Assembly (NCBI RefSeq): GCF_021278965.1
Contig: NZ_CP065589.1
Span: 3,725,001 to 3,789,000 of the forward strand
Reading direction: 5' to 3'
DNA length: 64,000 bases
Source of the DNA: Chryseobacterium capnotolerans
GTDB lineage: Bacteria; Bacteroidota; Bacteroidia; Flavobacteriales; Weeksellaceae
The notes under the pieces were generated by a model that was not told the DNA's origin, did no database searches, and worked only from the letters and a program-made list of their open reading frames with translations. Of the stretch, positions 55,307 to 64,000 are shown one piece after another. Numbering within the stretch: position 1 is the stretch's first letter; every line of letters starts with the position of its first letter. The position numbers and the translations under genes were made by a program.

Positions 55307-56511
55307 ATGGAACTTATTCACAGAAACTTGGCTATCGGGATTCACGATGCCTTACAAGAAACATTTTTTGAAAAAAACAAGTATGCCGATAAAGTTATTG
55401 AAAGACTTTTAAAGGCAAACAAAAAATGGGGAAGCCAGGACAGAGCCGTTGTTTCTGAGATTTTCTACAATATCATCCGTTGGAAAAAACGCCTTGAATA
55501 TTATATGGGCGAAGGGGTAAAACCTAACAATATTTATAAACTGATCATTGCTTATCTTCTTTGGAGCAAAACCAATTATAAAAAGTTTGAAGAGTTTGAC
55601 GGAATTAAGATTGCGGATATCCTTACCAAACTTAAAAAGAATACAGTTCCTACCAAAGCAATTGAACATTCTATTCCGGACTGGTTAGCAGAAACTCTGG
55701 AAAAAGAATTGGGTGCTAACTGGGAAAGAGAAATGATTGCTTTGAATGAGCAGGCACCTACTGTTTTAAGAACCAATTCATTAAAAACGAGTACAAAGGA
55801 ACTTATTTCTGACCTTTCAGATGAAGGAGTGGTATCCTACCCTATCAAAAACTATCCTGATGCGGTACAGTTGGAAGAAAAAAAGAATGTTTTCCTTACC
55901 ACTGCCTTTAAAGAAGGATTATTTGAAGTACAGGATGCTTCATCTCAGAAAATCGGATATTTTCTTGATGTAAAAGAAGGACAGAGAGTGGTAGACGCTT
56001 GTGCAGGGGCTGGAGGAAAGACCCTTCACTTAGCAGCATTAATGAGAAACAAGGGTCAGATCGTAGCTCTAGATATTTTCGAATGGAAACTGGCTGAATT
56101 GAAGCGTCGTGCTAAAAGAGCAGGAGCCCACAACATTGAAACTCGTATGATCTCCGACAACAAAGTGATCAAACGTCTTCATGATAAAGCAGACAGATTA
56201 TTGATTGACGCTCCATGTTCTGGTCTTGGAGTTTTAAAAAGAAATCCGGACAGTAAGTGGAAAATTGATCAGGACTTTATTGACAGAATCAAAAAGAGCA
56301 GCAACAGATTCTTCAGGATTATTCTAAAATGCTTAAAAAAGGAGGAAAGATGGTATATGCTACATGCTCTATCCTTCCATCTGAAAATAATCTGCAGGTA
56401 GAAGAATTCCTTAAAAACAATCCAGGATTTAAAATGATTAAGGATGAGAAGGTAATGCCAAGCGAAGGATATGATGGATTCTACATGGCATTGATTGAAA
56501 GAGTTTCTTAA
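55307..56511 (+). pseudogene. RsmB/NOP-family rRNA (cytosine-C5) methyltransferase, frame broken by one base
   Basis: A 401-residue RNA methyltransferase. An N-terminal NusB/RsmB-like helical domain (about 1-140) is followed by the SAM-binding domain with D-A-C-A-G-A-G-G-K-T-L-H-L, D-I-F-E-W-K, and the catalytic-Cys region D-A-P-C-S-G-L-G-V-L-K-R-N-P. The given frame derails at the A5 run at 56291-56295. Six A restore R-I-K-K-E-Q-Q-Q-I-L, then M-L-K-K-G-G-K-M-V-Y-A-T-C-S (second catalytic Cys) to the stop at 56511. It methylates rRNA; probably intact in the organism. Confidence 0.88.
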
Positions 56512-56536
56512 TTGACTTTATAATACAATACAAATA

Positions 56537-56562
56537 AAAAACTACTCCAAGGGGTAGTTTTT
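56537..56562 (+). terminator. Terminator after the methyltransferase
   Basis: AAAACTACTCC pairs with GGGGTAGTTTT (one G-U) around AA, then T. Confidence 0.7.
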
Positions 56563-56653
56563 TTGTTTTTTTGAAGTATTGTGTAACATTTCATCTCTAT
56601 TTCCTACTAACTCTATAGATTAACCGTTTTGATGTTGCTGGTATATTTTATAG

Positions 56654-56845
56654 TTAAAATACCTTTCGGCAATTTATAGTATGGATACAAGGACTGAATT
56701 TAATTTTTTGCTTGTATCTAAACCTTATCTGTTTTCTATACAGCCCTAAGGATACCAATATATTATTCTCAAAGAGAATTTCCACAAAACGATTACTCAA
56801 GACATAACCGACTGATGGTGCTTTTCCTTTTTTAATAGAGGAAAA
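56654..56845 (-). pseudogene. Possible remnant of an outer-membrane protein gene
   Basis: An open stretch of about 63 codons without a start, with A-P-S-V-G-Y-V-L-S-N-R-F near its beginning. That string resembles the last strands of porin-like beta-barrel proteins of Bacteroidetes (x-P-S-V-G-Y-F-x-S-N-R-F-A-L-E). Downstream text is not barrel-like, suggesting decay. Weak evidence. Confidence 0.25.
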
Positions 56846-56927
56846 TCATTTTAAAGTATGAATAGCATATATAGTTAGTGATTTTATATTACTAATGAAG
56901 GGCTTGCTAAAACCCTATAAAAACAAA

Positions 56928-56956
56928 ACCTTCTTGCATGAGAATTGCAAGAAGGT
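56928..56956. other. Strong hairpin in the asnB leader gap
   Basis: ACCTTCTTGCA and TGCAAGAAGGT pair perfectly around TGAGAAT. T residues follow on the minus strand (TTTTGTTTTT), so it is terminator-like for a minus-strand transcript, though no minus-strand gene lies to its right. Confidence 0.5.
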
Positions 56957-56966
56957 AAAAACACAA

Positions 56967-57002
56967 ATGATGAAAAAAAAATTATTTCGAGCCACAAAGT
57001 AA
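56967..57002 (+). CDS. Possible 11-residue leader peptide
   Basis: ATGATGAAAAAAAAATTATT and the following codons give M-M-K-K-K-L-F-R-A-T-K and a stop, 10 bp after the hairpin. Too short to claim; noted because of its position in the asnB leader. Confidence 0.15.
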   Translation: MMKKKLFRATK

Positions 57003-57188
57003 GGGCTAAAATTCGCATAATAAATTATCATATATTAAGAAATATGTCATTTTTATTTCGTATAGAGTAAAGAAATTTCAAGCCGACGAAAAAAATCAAT
57101 CAAAAACATGCTAATTTCCATAAATAGTTAATATTTTTCTTTAAAATAAATTATTTGATTTATATTTTTCACTTATACATATTTTTCA

Positions 57189-57219
57189 TTGTTATTTATA
57201 AACATCTCTTTTACTTTTG
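57189..57219 (+). promoter_or_regulatory. Flavobacterial promoter of asnB
   Basis: TTG at 57189-57191 and TACTTTTG at 57212-57219 with a 20-bp spacer; the ATG follows 20 bp later. It shows the transcript starts after the upstream in-frame ATG. Confidence 0.55.
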
Positions 57220-57239
57220 TCACTATAAATAATAAAAAT

Positions 57240-58907
57240 ATGTGTGGAATTGTATGTTTATTCGATGCCAAGCAAAAAACTGAGATATTAAGGCCTCAGG
57301 TTTTGGAAATGTCAAAAAAGATCCGTCACAGAGGACCGGATTGGAGTGGAGTTTTTCAGGATGAAAAAGTAGTGTTCTCTCACGAAAGACTAGCCATTGT
57401 AGATCCAACATCCGGAAAACAACCTTTATTTACAAAAGACGGAAAAGTAGTATTAGCTGTAAACGGTGAAATCTACAACCATAGAGAACTAAAAGAAGAA
57501 TTTCCTGATTATGAGTTTCAGACTCAATCAGATTGCGAAGTGATTCTTGCTCTCTACAGAAAATATGGAAAAGACTTTGTGGAAAAACTAAATGGTATTT
57601 TCGCATTTGCATTATATGATACTGAAAATGAAGTGTACCTGATTGCCCGTGACCATATGGGAATCTGTCCTCTTTATCAGGGATGGGATAAAAACGGAAA
57701 CTATTATGTAGCTTCTGAACTGAAAGCTTTAGAAGGGGTATGCAAAACTATTGAAACCTTCTTACCCGGACATTTTGTATACAGTAAAGATGGAGCTGAA
57801 CTTCAACAATGGTACTCCAGAGAATGGGAAAGCTTTGATCATGTTAAAGAGAACAAAACTGATATTGATCAGCTAAGAAAAGGTCTTGAAGATGCTGTTC
57901 ACAGACAACTTATGAGTGATGTACCTTATGGGGTATTGCTTTCAGGAGGTTTGGATTCATCTGTTATTTCTGCGATTACTGCTAAATTTGCAAGACAAAG
58001 AATTGAAAGTGGTGATACTCAGGAAGCATGGTACCCAAGACTACACAGTTTTGCTGTGGGGTTGGTAGGATCTCCAGACTTAGCAGCAGCACAAAAAGCA
58101 GCCGAACATATCGGATCTGTGCACCATGAGGTTAACTTTACAGTTCAGGAAGGATTGGATGCAGTACGTGATGTTATTTATCATCTGGAAACTTATGATG
58201 TAACAACTATCAGAGCTTCCACACCCATGTATCTTTTAGCAAGAGTGATCAAATCAATGGGTATCAAAATGGTACTATCTGGAGAAGGTTCTGATGAGCT
58301 GTTCGGTGGATATCTGTATTTCCATAAAGCTCCTAATGCTAAAGAATTCCATGATGAAACGGTAAGAAAACTTGGAAAACTTCACTTGTATGACTGCCTG
58401 AGAGCCAACAAAGCCTTAATGAGCTGGGGAATAGAAGGAAGAGTTCCTTTCTTAGACAAGGAATTTATGGATATTGCCATGGCTGTTAACCCACAGGATA
58501 AAATGATTAACACAGCTGAAGGGAAAATTGAAAAATGGGTATTAAGAAAAGCCTTTGAAGATATTCTTCCTGCGTCTATTGCATGGAGACAAAAAGAGCA
58601 GTTTTCAGATGGTGTAGGCTATTCATGGATTGATACTTTAAAAGAGGTAGCTGAAAAAGAGGTTACAGATGAAATGATGGCTAACGCAAGATTCAGATTC
58701 CCGCTCAACACTCCACAAAACAAGGAGGAATACCGATACAGAACTATTTTTGAAGAGCACTTCCCAAGTGAAACTGCGGCCTCAACAGTTCCATCGGTTC
58801 CATCCGTAGCCTGCTCTACTCCTATCGCTCTGGAATGGGATGAAGCTTTCAAAAAGATGAATGACCCAAGCGGAAGAGCTGTGAAGGTGCATGAGACTTC
58901 GTATTAA
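57240..58907 (+). CDS. asnB: Asparagine synthetase B (glutamine-hydrolysing)
   Basis: 555 residues. I start at ATG 57240 because Cys2 (M-C-G-I-V-C) must be the N-terminal nucleophile of the glutaminase domain; the ATG at 57189 would bury it. The first domain (about 1-190) has R-G-P-D-W-S-G and N-G-E-I-Y-N-H. The second binds ATP at S-G-G-L-D-S-S (235-241) and has G-E-G-S-D-E-L-F-G-G-Y. It makes asparagine from aspartate, glutamine and ATP. Confidence 0.95.
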   Translation: MCGIVCLFDAKQKTEILRPQVLEMSKKIRHRGPDWSGVFQDEKVVFSHERLAIVDPTSGKQPLFTKDGKVVLAVNGEIYNHRELKEEFPDYEFQTQSDCEVILALYRKYGKDFVEKLNGIFAFALYDTENEVYLIARDHMGICPLYQGWDKNGNYYVASELKALEGVCKTIETFLPGHFVYSKDGAELQQWYSREWESFDHVKENKTDIDQLRKGLEDAVHRQLMSDVPYGVLLSGGLDSSVISAITAKFARQRIESGDTQEAWYPRLHSFAVGLVGSPDLAAAQKAAEHIGSVHHEVNFTVQEGLDAVRDVIYHLETYDVTTIRASTPMYLLARVIKSMGIKMVLSGEGSDELFGGYLYFHKAPNAKEFHDETVRKLGKLHLYDCLRANKALMSWGIEGRVPFLDKEFMDIAMAVNPQDKMINTAEGKIEKWVLRKAFEDILPASIAWRQKEQFSDGVGYSWIDTLKEVAEKEVTDEMMANARFRFPLNTPQNKEEYRYRTIFEEHFPSETAASTVPSVPSVACSTPIALEWDEAFKKMNDPSGRAVKVHETSY

Positions 58908-58976
58908 TTGAGTTGGAGTGAAAGAGAAAACCATCCACTTCCACCTCTTATTTCTAACTTTTTCGTAATAATTTAT

Positions 58977-59000
58977 TAATCCTGTAGCAATACGGGATTA
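58977..59000 (+). terminator. Terminator after asnB
   Basis: TAATCCTGT pairs with ACGGGATTA (one G-U) and runs into T6. Confidence 0.7.
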
Positions 59001-59104
59001 TTTTTTGAATTAACAATAACAATATGGCATAATTTAACTGACAATCAAAAATAATATCTAATAAATAATTATATTTGGAAAACGAAAATATCAATTATAA
59101 AAAA

Positions 59105-59916
59105 ATGAGAAGAAACCTTACTGTTTTATTTGCCTTATTATCCATTAGTTTTGCTTTTGGACAGGGAAAATATGGCAAATATCTGAACTCAAAAAAGCTT
59201 GCTTTAGCTTATAAAAGCGTGAAAGATGCTGATAAGGATGACTATTACCAACAGTTTTACTGGCTGGTAAAAGCTGAGCAACTTAAAACCTTTCCTCACT
59301 TAAAAGATATAAAACCTGTTGTTTTATATGAGTTTGTAAAGTACGTAAACCCTCAGAATCCAACCAAAAAGCTGGATAAAAGAGATAAAGAACTTAGAGC
59401 TACAGCAGAATTATCTTTAAATCAATATTTCAAAAACAAGAATTTTGAGAACAACTCTGTTCTGATGTACAACCTTGAAACCTATGTAGATCCATCAAAA
59501 GGACAATTTTATACCAAAGTAGATCCTGAAAAAATCAAAGAACTGGTTCCAAAGGAGTTATTTGCTTTCAACTCTTTCAACAGAAACCTAGGAGAAGAAA
59601 AGACGTACTATCTTTGGGTAGATAAGAAAAAAGATGATTTGAATATTGTAGATATTATTCCAAGTGAAAAAGATGACAAGTCATTCTATACTAGATTGAG
59701 ACAATATCTTCCTAGCTATAAATTTTCAAAATATGTTCCGACTGTAAAAAAGGAAACAAGACGGATAAAACGGATATTGAATATTATTATATTATGCCTT
59801 TTGAACAAAATGCCGATAATATAGAATACAAAACAAAGGATTTCAAAAACTTTACCTTGAGCCAGTACAGAAAAGCTGGTGATGAATGGAAAGGAGTAGA
59901 AAAGCCTAAAAAATAA
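59105..59916 (+). pseudogene. Secreted protein of unknown function, frame broken by one base
   Basis: About 270 residues from ATG 59105, which begins a signal peptide (MRRNLTVLFALLSISFAFGQ); an ATG 30 bp upstream is less likely. The mature part is Lys-rich with G-K-Y-G-K-Y-L-N-S-K-K. The given frame ends at 59824 with an unlikely hydrophobic tail. One more A in the A6 run at 59746-59751 gives V-K-K-G-N-K-T-D-K-T-D-I-E-Y-Y and a stop at 59914-59916. No family recognised. Confidence 0.65.
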
Positions 59917-59920
59917 ATCA

Positions 59921-59950
59921 AAAAGTCCTGTGATATTTCACAGGACTTTT
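59921..59950 (+). terminator. Terminator after the secreted protein gene
   Basis: AAAAGTCCTGTGA pairs perfectly with TCACAGGACTTTT and lies 4 bp beyond the corrected stop, supporting that frame. Confidence 0.85.
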
Positions 59951-60057
59951 TTAATTTTATATGGATTTCTTTATCTAAGAATCGAACTGCTTAAAGCAAG
60001 CATTTTCTTCAAATAAAATAAGCCTGGAAATTTTTGAAGCATTCCAGCCTATACAAA

Positions 60058-61462
60058 ATGACAGAAACAAGCCCTCAAAAGACATCCATAAAGAAAATTC
60101 TTCCCCTGATCCTGGCCACTGCTATTTTCATGCAGATGCTGGATTCAACCATCCTGAATACTTCCCTACCATCCATTGCCAAGGATCTTCATGAATCCCC
60201 GCTGAATATGCAGAATGCCATCATCAGTTATGTATTGACATTGGCTGTATTTATGCCTGCAAGTGGCTTTTTGGCAGATCGTTTCGGGACTAAAAAAGTA
60301 TTTATTTTTTTCATTAATATTATTCAGTCTTGGATCTTTATTTTGTTCTTTATCTCAAAACCTTACTCATCTTGTTATCTCAAGGGTTATTCAGGGAGTT
60401 GGAGGAAGCTTGATGACACCGGTCGGAAAGCTGGCACTCATTAAAACCTTTGACAAGAATGAACTGCTTAAAGCAATGAACTTTGCCATTATTCCTGCTT
60501 TAATAGGTCCTGTCCTCGGACCACTGGTAGGCGGTTATATGGTAGATTATCTGTCATGGCACTGGATATTCCTCATTAATATCCCAATTGGGTTTTTGGG
60601 AATTATTTTAGGATTGAAATTCATGCCTGATTATAAGTCTGATGATGTAGATTTTGATTTTAAAGGATTTTTGATCTTTGCCGCAGCCTCTCTCCTGCTC
60701 TCCATTTCGCTGGAACTTTTTGGAGATATGCAGAATATAACACCTGTTCTCGTTGTATTTATCCTCGGTTTCTTATTTCTCTATTATTACTATAAACATG
60801 CAAAAAAAGAAGGGCATCCTATTTTTCCTTTAAACTTGTTTCAGGTTAGAACCTTCCGTGTGGGAATTGTAGGAAATCTAGCCACAAGGCTCGGAATCAG
60901 CTCAGTTCCGTTATTACTTCCACTTATGATCCAGATTGCTTATAAACAGTCTGCCGTAACTTCCGGATGGATCATTGCTCCTATGGCGTTAACTGCTATA
61001 TTCGGGAAATCATCGGTTATTAAAATTCTGGATAAATATGGCTACCGGCAAACTTTAATGGTCAATACTTTTATTATCGGAACCTTGATCTGTATGCTGG
61101 CTATTCCAAATATTCATACTTCATTATATTGGTTTGTCCCTATTATTGCAGTTCTTGGTTTTTTCAACTCTATTCAGTTCACCTCTATGAACACTATTTC
61201 TATTGCAGATCTCAGGAATTTCCAGACCAGCAGCGGTAACTCATTAATATCAGTTAATCAACAGCTCGCAATAGGTTTCGGAATTGCCTTTGGATTGATT
61301 GTTTTAAAAATATTTGAAACCTCTGACCTCATCCAGGGTGAAACTCATAATGCTTTCCGGTATACTTTTCTTACGGTAGGAATTTTAACGATCTTATCAG
61401 GCTTTGTGTTTAGAAGACTGCACATTTCAGATGGAAAGAATATGAAATCCAAAGAGGACTAG
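60058..61462 (+). pseudogene. MFS multidrug exporter of the DHA2 type, frame broken by one base
   Basis: A drug:proton antiporter of about 467 residues, 14 membrane helices. From ATG 60058 (M-T-E-T-S-P-Q-K) it has [17 protein letters not shown] and [11 protein letters not shown], the DHA2/EmrB hallmarks. The frame derails in the T7 run at 60305-60311; six T give [16 protein letters not shown], then [10 protein letters not shown] (motif C context). This is the one clear case of an extra rather than missing base. No regulator or membrane-fusion gene is adjacent. Confidence 0.88.
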
Positions 61463-61587
61463 ATAAGAGTTTATTGCTTTATCAGCCTTTTAACCATTTA
61501 TTTTTTTACTTCGATACGAACTTATCACAGGTCAATGCATCTGCCTTATAAGTATGGTATTTTTGTTTACATAAAATCAACAATATT

Positions 61588-62463
61588 ATGGCAACTAAAA
61601 AAGTAGAAATGGTAGTATCTCCAAGACCTGCACACTTTGTAGGTGACGGTTTTAGAGTTCATAATTTTATTCCAGGTGTACATGGGTTAGATATGAAAAG
61701 AATAGACCCGTTTATCATGCTTGATTATAATTCAAAATTTCATTTCAATGGTTCAGACAGACCAAGAGGTGTAGGAGTACATCCACACAGAGGTTTTGAA
61801 ACAGTAACTATAGCATATAATGGTAAAGTGGAACATCACGACAGTGCCGGAGGCGGTGGTATCATTGGAGAAGGTGATGTACAGTGGATGACAGCTGCCA
61901 AAGGTGTTCTTCACAAAGAATATCACGAGACAGAATGGGCCAAAGAAGGCGGAATCTTTCAAATGGTTCAGCTTTGGGTAAATCTTCCGGCAAAAGATAA
62001 AATGAGTACTCCTAAATACCAGGCTATTGAAAATTCCAAAATGGAAAAAGTGGATCTTGGTGAGAATGGGTATGTAGAAGTCATTGCCGGGGAATATAAC
62101 GGAAATAAGGGTCCTGCATTCACCTTCACACCTATTCACATGATGAATGCCAAATTGAAAGCCGGAGGTAAGGCAGAGTTTCATTTTCCTGCCCACTTCA
62201 ACACCGCTGCTTTAGTGATTGAAGGAAATATTACCATCAATGGAGAAGAAGCTGTTAAAGCAGATCATTTTGCATTATTTAAAAATGAAGGAGAAAGCTT
62301 CAATATTGAGGCTAAAGATGATTCTGTTGTTTTAATCATCAGTGGAGAACCTATTAATGAGCCTATTTTCCCTCATGGACCTTTTGTGATGAATACCAGA
62401 GAGGAAATCATGCAGGCATTTGAGGATTTCAATACCGGAAAATTCGGATATCTTGAAGATTAA
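61588..62463 (+). CDS. Pirin-family protein 1
   Basis: 291 residues, a bicupin. Fe-site residues are expected in H-P-H-R-G-F-E-T-V-T, E-H-H-D-S-A-G and G-V-L-H-K-E-Y-H-E. Pirins act as quercetinase-like oxygenases or redox-sensitive cofactors. A second pirin lies 600 bp downstream. The H-x-H and E positions are intact, so it may bind metal. Confidence 0.9.
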   Translation: MATKKVEMVVSPRPAHFVGDGFRVHNFIPGVHGLDMKRIDPFIMLDYNSKFHFNGSDRPRGVGVHPHRGFETVTIAYNGKVEHHDSAGGGGIIGEGDVQWMTAAKGVLHKEYHETEWAKEGGIFQMVQLWVNLPAKDKMSTPKYQAIENSKMEKVDLGENGYVEVIAGEYNGNKGPAFTFTPIHMMNAKLKAGGKAEFHFPAHFNTAALVIEGNITINGEEAVKADHFALFKNEGESFNIEAKDDSVVLIISGEPINEPIFPHGPFVMNTREEIMQAFEDFNTGKFGYLED

Positions 62464-62576
62464 GAATCTAGAATTAAATTTTTCTTAATCTTAAATCAGT
62501 TCTTTTTTTACTAACTTTATATATCATTATATCAGGTTGAAGTTTGAAAGATTAATGTTAAGTAATGTGTGGAGAT

Positions 62577-62609
62577 AAACCTTATAGTTTTTTGAAACCT
62601 ATAAGGTTT
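62577..62609 (+). terminator. Terminator after pirin 1
   Basis: AAACCTTATAG pairs perfectly with CTATAAGGTTT around 11 nt, then T-rich DNA. Confidence 0.7.
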
Positions 62610-62693
62610 GTTTTCTTAACAAGATTTTTCACGTAAAAGCAAAAGATGTTAATCTCTTACAACTTCACCTATCAACGTTTAATACAGAAAATT

Positions 62694-63005
62694 ATGAAAC
62701 CCGAATTCGAAAATATCCCTCTTGTAAAAGCCGAAAAAAGATTTGAAATAGAAGTCAATGGGCATTATGCCTTTATTGATTATCGCGAAACAAGCCATCA
62801 GATTGCATTGATCCACACGGAAGCTGATCAGGAACTAGCAGGAACAGGTGCAGCAGCGGCAGTAGTAGAGAAAACATTAAATTATATTGAAGAAAGTGGT
62901 AAAAAGCTTCTTCCATTTTGTCCGTATGTTTTTGCCTTTATTAAAAAGCATCCGGAGTGGAAACGTATCGTAGATGAAAAATTTGACGGATACGATAAAT
63001 TGTAA
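62694..63005 (+). CDS. Small GNAT-like acetyltransferase (YjdJ/COG2388 type)
   Basis: 103 residues from ATG 62694 (M-K-P-E-F-E-N), the size of the single-domain COG2388 family; the ATG at 62646 adds 16 doubtful residues. The acetyl-CoA site is in E-L-A-G-T-G-A-A-A-A-V-V-E and the end L-L-P-F-C-P-Y-V is typical. Such proteins may acetylate small substrates; target unknown. It sits between two pirin genes, 55 bp before the second. Confidence 0.9.
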   Translation: MKPEFENIPLVKAEKRFEIEVNGHYAFIDYRETSHQIALIHTEADQELAGTGAAAAVVEKTLNYIEESGKKLLPFCPYVFAFIKKHPEWKRIVDEKFDGYDKL

Positions 63006-63060
63006 TTCTTGATCAATTGGTCAACATTTATTTAACACATTAAAAAAGCATTACATCATT

Positions 63061-63960
63061 ATGTCAAATATTGGACTTATCATTGAAGAAAAAGCAGCAG
63101 ACATCGGGAACTTTCTGGTAGGAAGACTCCTTCCTTTCCGTGAAAAAAGAGCTGTAGGCCCTTTTGTTTTTATCGATCATATGGGACCTTCGGAGTTAAA
63201 GGATTATCAAAACCTTGATGTTCCCCCTCATCCCCATATCGGGTTATCTACGTTAACTTACCTGCTGGAAGGCTCTATTTTCCACAGAGACAGTATTGGA
63301 AGTGCTCTTGAGATCAAACCGGGTGCTGTTAACTGGATGACTGCCGGGAAAGGAGTCGTACATTCTGAAAGAACCCCTGAATATTTAAGACACAGTGATA
63401 AAAGACTTCACGGATTTCAGATCTGGGTAGGGCTGCCAAGACATCTTGAACAGTCTGAACCTACTTTTCACCATATTGAAGCGGACGAAATTCCGGTTTG
63501 GGAAGAAGATGGTATTCAGTATAAATTAATTGCCGGAGAGGCATTTGGAAAAACATCTCCTGTTCCGGTACACAGTAAATTATTTTTCATTGAGATCAAA
63601 ACCAAAGAAGCTAAAAAAATCAGCATTGGAAAAGACCTGTATGGAGAAGCGGCCATGTATGTTCTGGATGGAACAGTAAGTACAGAAGGAAACTCTTATG
63701 GTTCTAAACAACTGATGATCGCTAAGGACACCAAACTTTGTGAGTTTGATATGAGCGAAAACGGAACGGTCTATCTTTTTGGTGGAGAGCCTTTCGATGA
63801 GGAACGTTTTATCTTCTGGAACTTTGTGAATTCTGACAAAGAAGTAATTGATCAGGCTAAAGTGAACTGGCATGACCAGAATCATGATGCATTTCCTTTA
63901 GTTCCGGGTGATGAACAAGAGTATGTTCCACTTCCGAAAGCGATTTTAAATAGAAAATAA
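63061..63960 (+). CDS. Pirin-family protein 2
   Basis: 299 residues, a bicupin of the same family but not closely alike. Metal-site text P-H-P-H-I-G-L-S-T-L-T-Y and A-G-K-G-V-V-H-S-E-R-T-P is complete; F-I-D-H-M-G-P at the start is conserved. It follows the acetyltransferase by 55 bp and may share its transcript. Confidence 0.9.
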   Translation: MSNIGLIIEEKAADIGNFLVGRLLPFREKRAVGPFVFIDHMGPSELKDYQNLDVPPHPHIGLSTLTYLLEGSIFHRDSIGSALEIKPGAVNWMTAGKGVVHSERTPEYLRHSDKRLHGFQIWVGLPRHLEQSEPTFHHIEADEIPVWEEDGIQYKLIAGEAFGKTSPVPVHSKLFFIEIKTKEAKKISIGKDLYGEAAMYVLDGTVSTEGNSYGSKQLMIAKDTKLCEFDMSENGTVYLFGGEPFDEERFIFWNFVNSDKEVIDQAKVNWHDQNHDAFPLVPGDEQEYVPLPKAILNRK

Positions 63961-63980
63961 CCTCAGCAAAAAGAGAAACC

Positions 63981-64000
63981 ATGAAAATATTAGCATTTGC
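63981..64000 (+). CDS. Start of a further gene, cut by the window edge
   Basis: ATG at 63981 opens M-K-I-L-A-F with a purine-rich AAAGAGAAACC upstream. The opening fits many NADPH-dependent FMN reductases (M-K-I-L-A-F-A-G-S), a guess from six codons. Confidence 0.3.

Larger units (their letters stand above)
56563..57239. other. Long gap upstream of asnB
   Basis: No intact gene in 677 bp. It contains a stop-bounded minus-strand stretch with protein-like text (56654-56845), a strong hairpin (56928-56956) and a plausible tiny ORF (56967-57002), each listed separately, then A/T-rich DNA and the asnB promoter. Confidence 0.5.

Noticed and set aside
55167..55412. Frame beginning with M-Y-S-K-S-D before the methyltransferase
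   Set aside because: It is made largely of the CT-rich repeat and overlaps the real gene in another frame.
1..64000. CRISPR arrays, tRNA or rRNA genes
   Set aside because: I saw no regularly spaced repeats and no cloverleaf or rRNA text; a dedicated scan could still find a tRNA I missed.

Overview
The window looks like a chromosomal segment of a member of the Flavobacteriia, most probably Chryseobacterium or a close relative in the Weeksellaceae. This is an inference from gene content and style: low GC, weak Shine-Dalgarno signals, repeated TAnnTTTG minus-7 promoter elements, SusC-like TonB receptors, tandem M16 peptidases, a short-form homogentisate dioxygenase and many small C-K-K lipoproteins. 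No rRNA, tRNA, CRISPR array, transposase or phage gene was recognised.

Layout. 1-9969: a 5'-truncated aldo/keto reductase, a secreted cyclase-family protein, a minus-strand Crp-DoxX-AhpD cluster, a DUF1304 gene, a three-gene glycine-betaine ABC importer (ATPase, permease, binding protein), and a HxlR regulator divergent from a quinone oxidoreductase/cupin pair. 10148-22875: a TonB receptor/thioredoxin pair divergent from a tyrosine-catabolism neighbourhood (hmgA, hppD, fahA, a flavin reductase) that includes two CoA-transferases. 22948-28701: small lipoproteins (one Ivy-like), two alpha/beta hydrolases, a HipA-like kinase with its DUF3037 partner, and CstA. 28762-31809: a TPP riboswitch followed by thiM-thiE-thiD-tenA, a thiamine salvage operon. 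31937-43333: a large TonB receptor, a UvrD/PcrA helicase, an M16 peptidase pair, secG, a glycosyltransferase and recR. 43618-49910: LURP-like protein, lipoprotein, pepD, a LOG-family protein, then a small accessory insert (DUF4062 protein) bracketed by 152-bp direct repeats, then ferredoxin and ferredoxin reductase. 50061-64000: DUF3108 protein, pheS, a YceI-like lipoprotein, an ABC ATPase, a candidate structured RNA, a YjdM-like protein, an rRNA methyltransferase, asnB, an MFS exporter, two pirins around a small acetyltransferase, and the first codons of one more gene.

Two things stand out. First, the LOG-ferredoxin junction has been remodelled: a 152-bp segment (terminator plus ferredoxin 3' end) is present twice at 150/152 identity, and between the copies lie a decayed second LOG 3' end and a DUF4062 gene. 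Second, about a dozen otherwise normal, often essential genes (helicase, rRNA methyltransferase, thiE, tenA and others) are broken by a single-base shift, nearly always in a short A/T homopolymer. That is more likely base-calling error in the source assembly than gene decay, so I give the full-length coordinates and mark each break.
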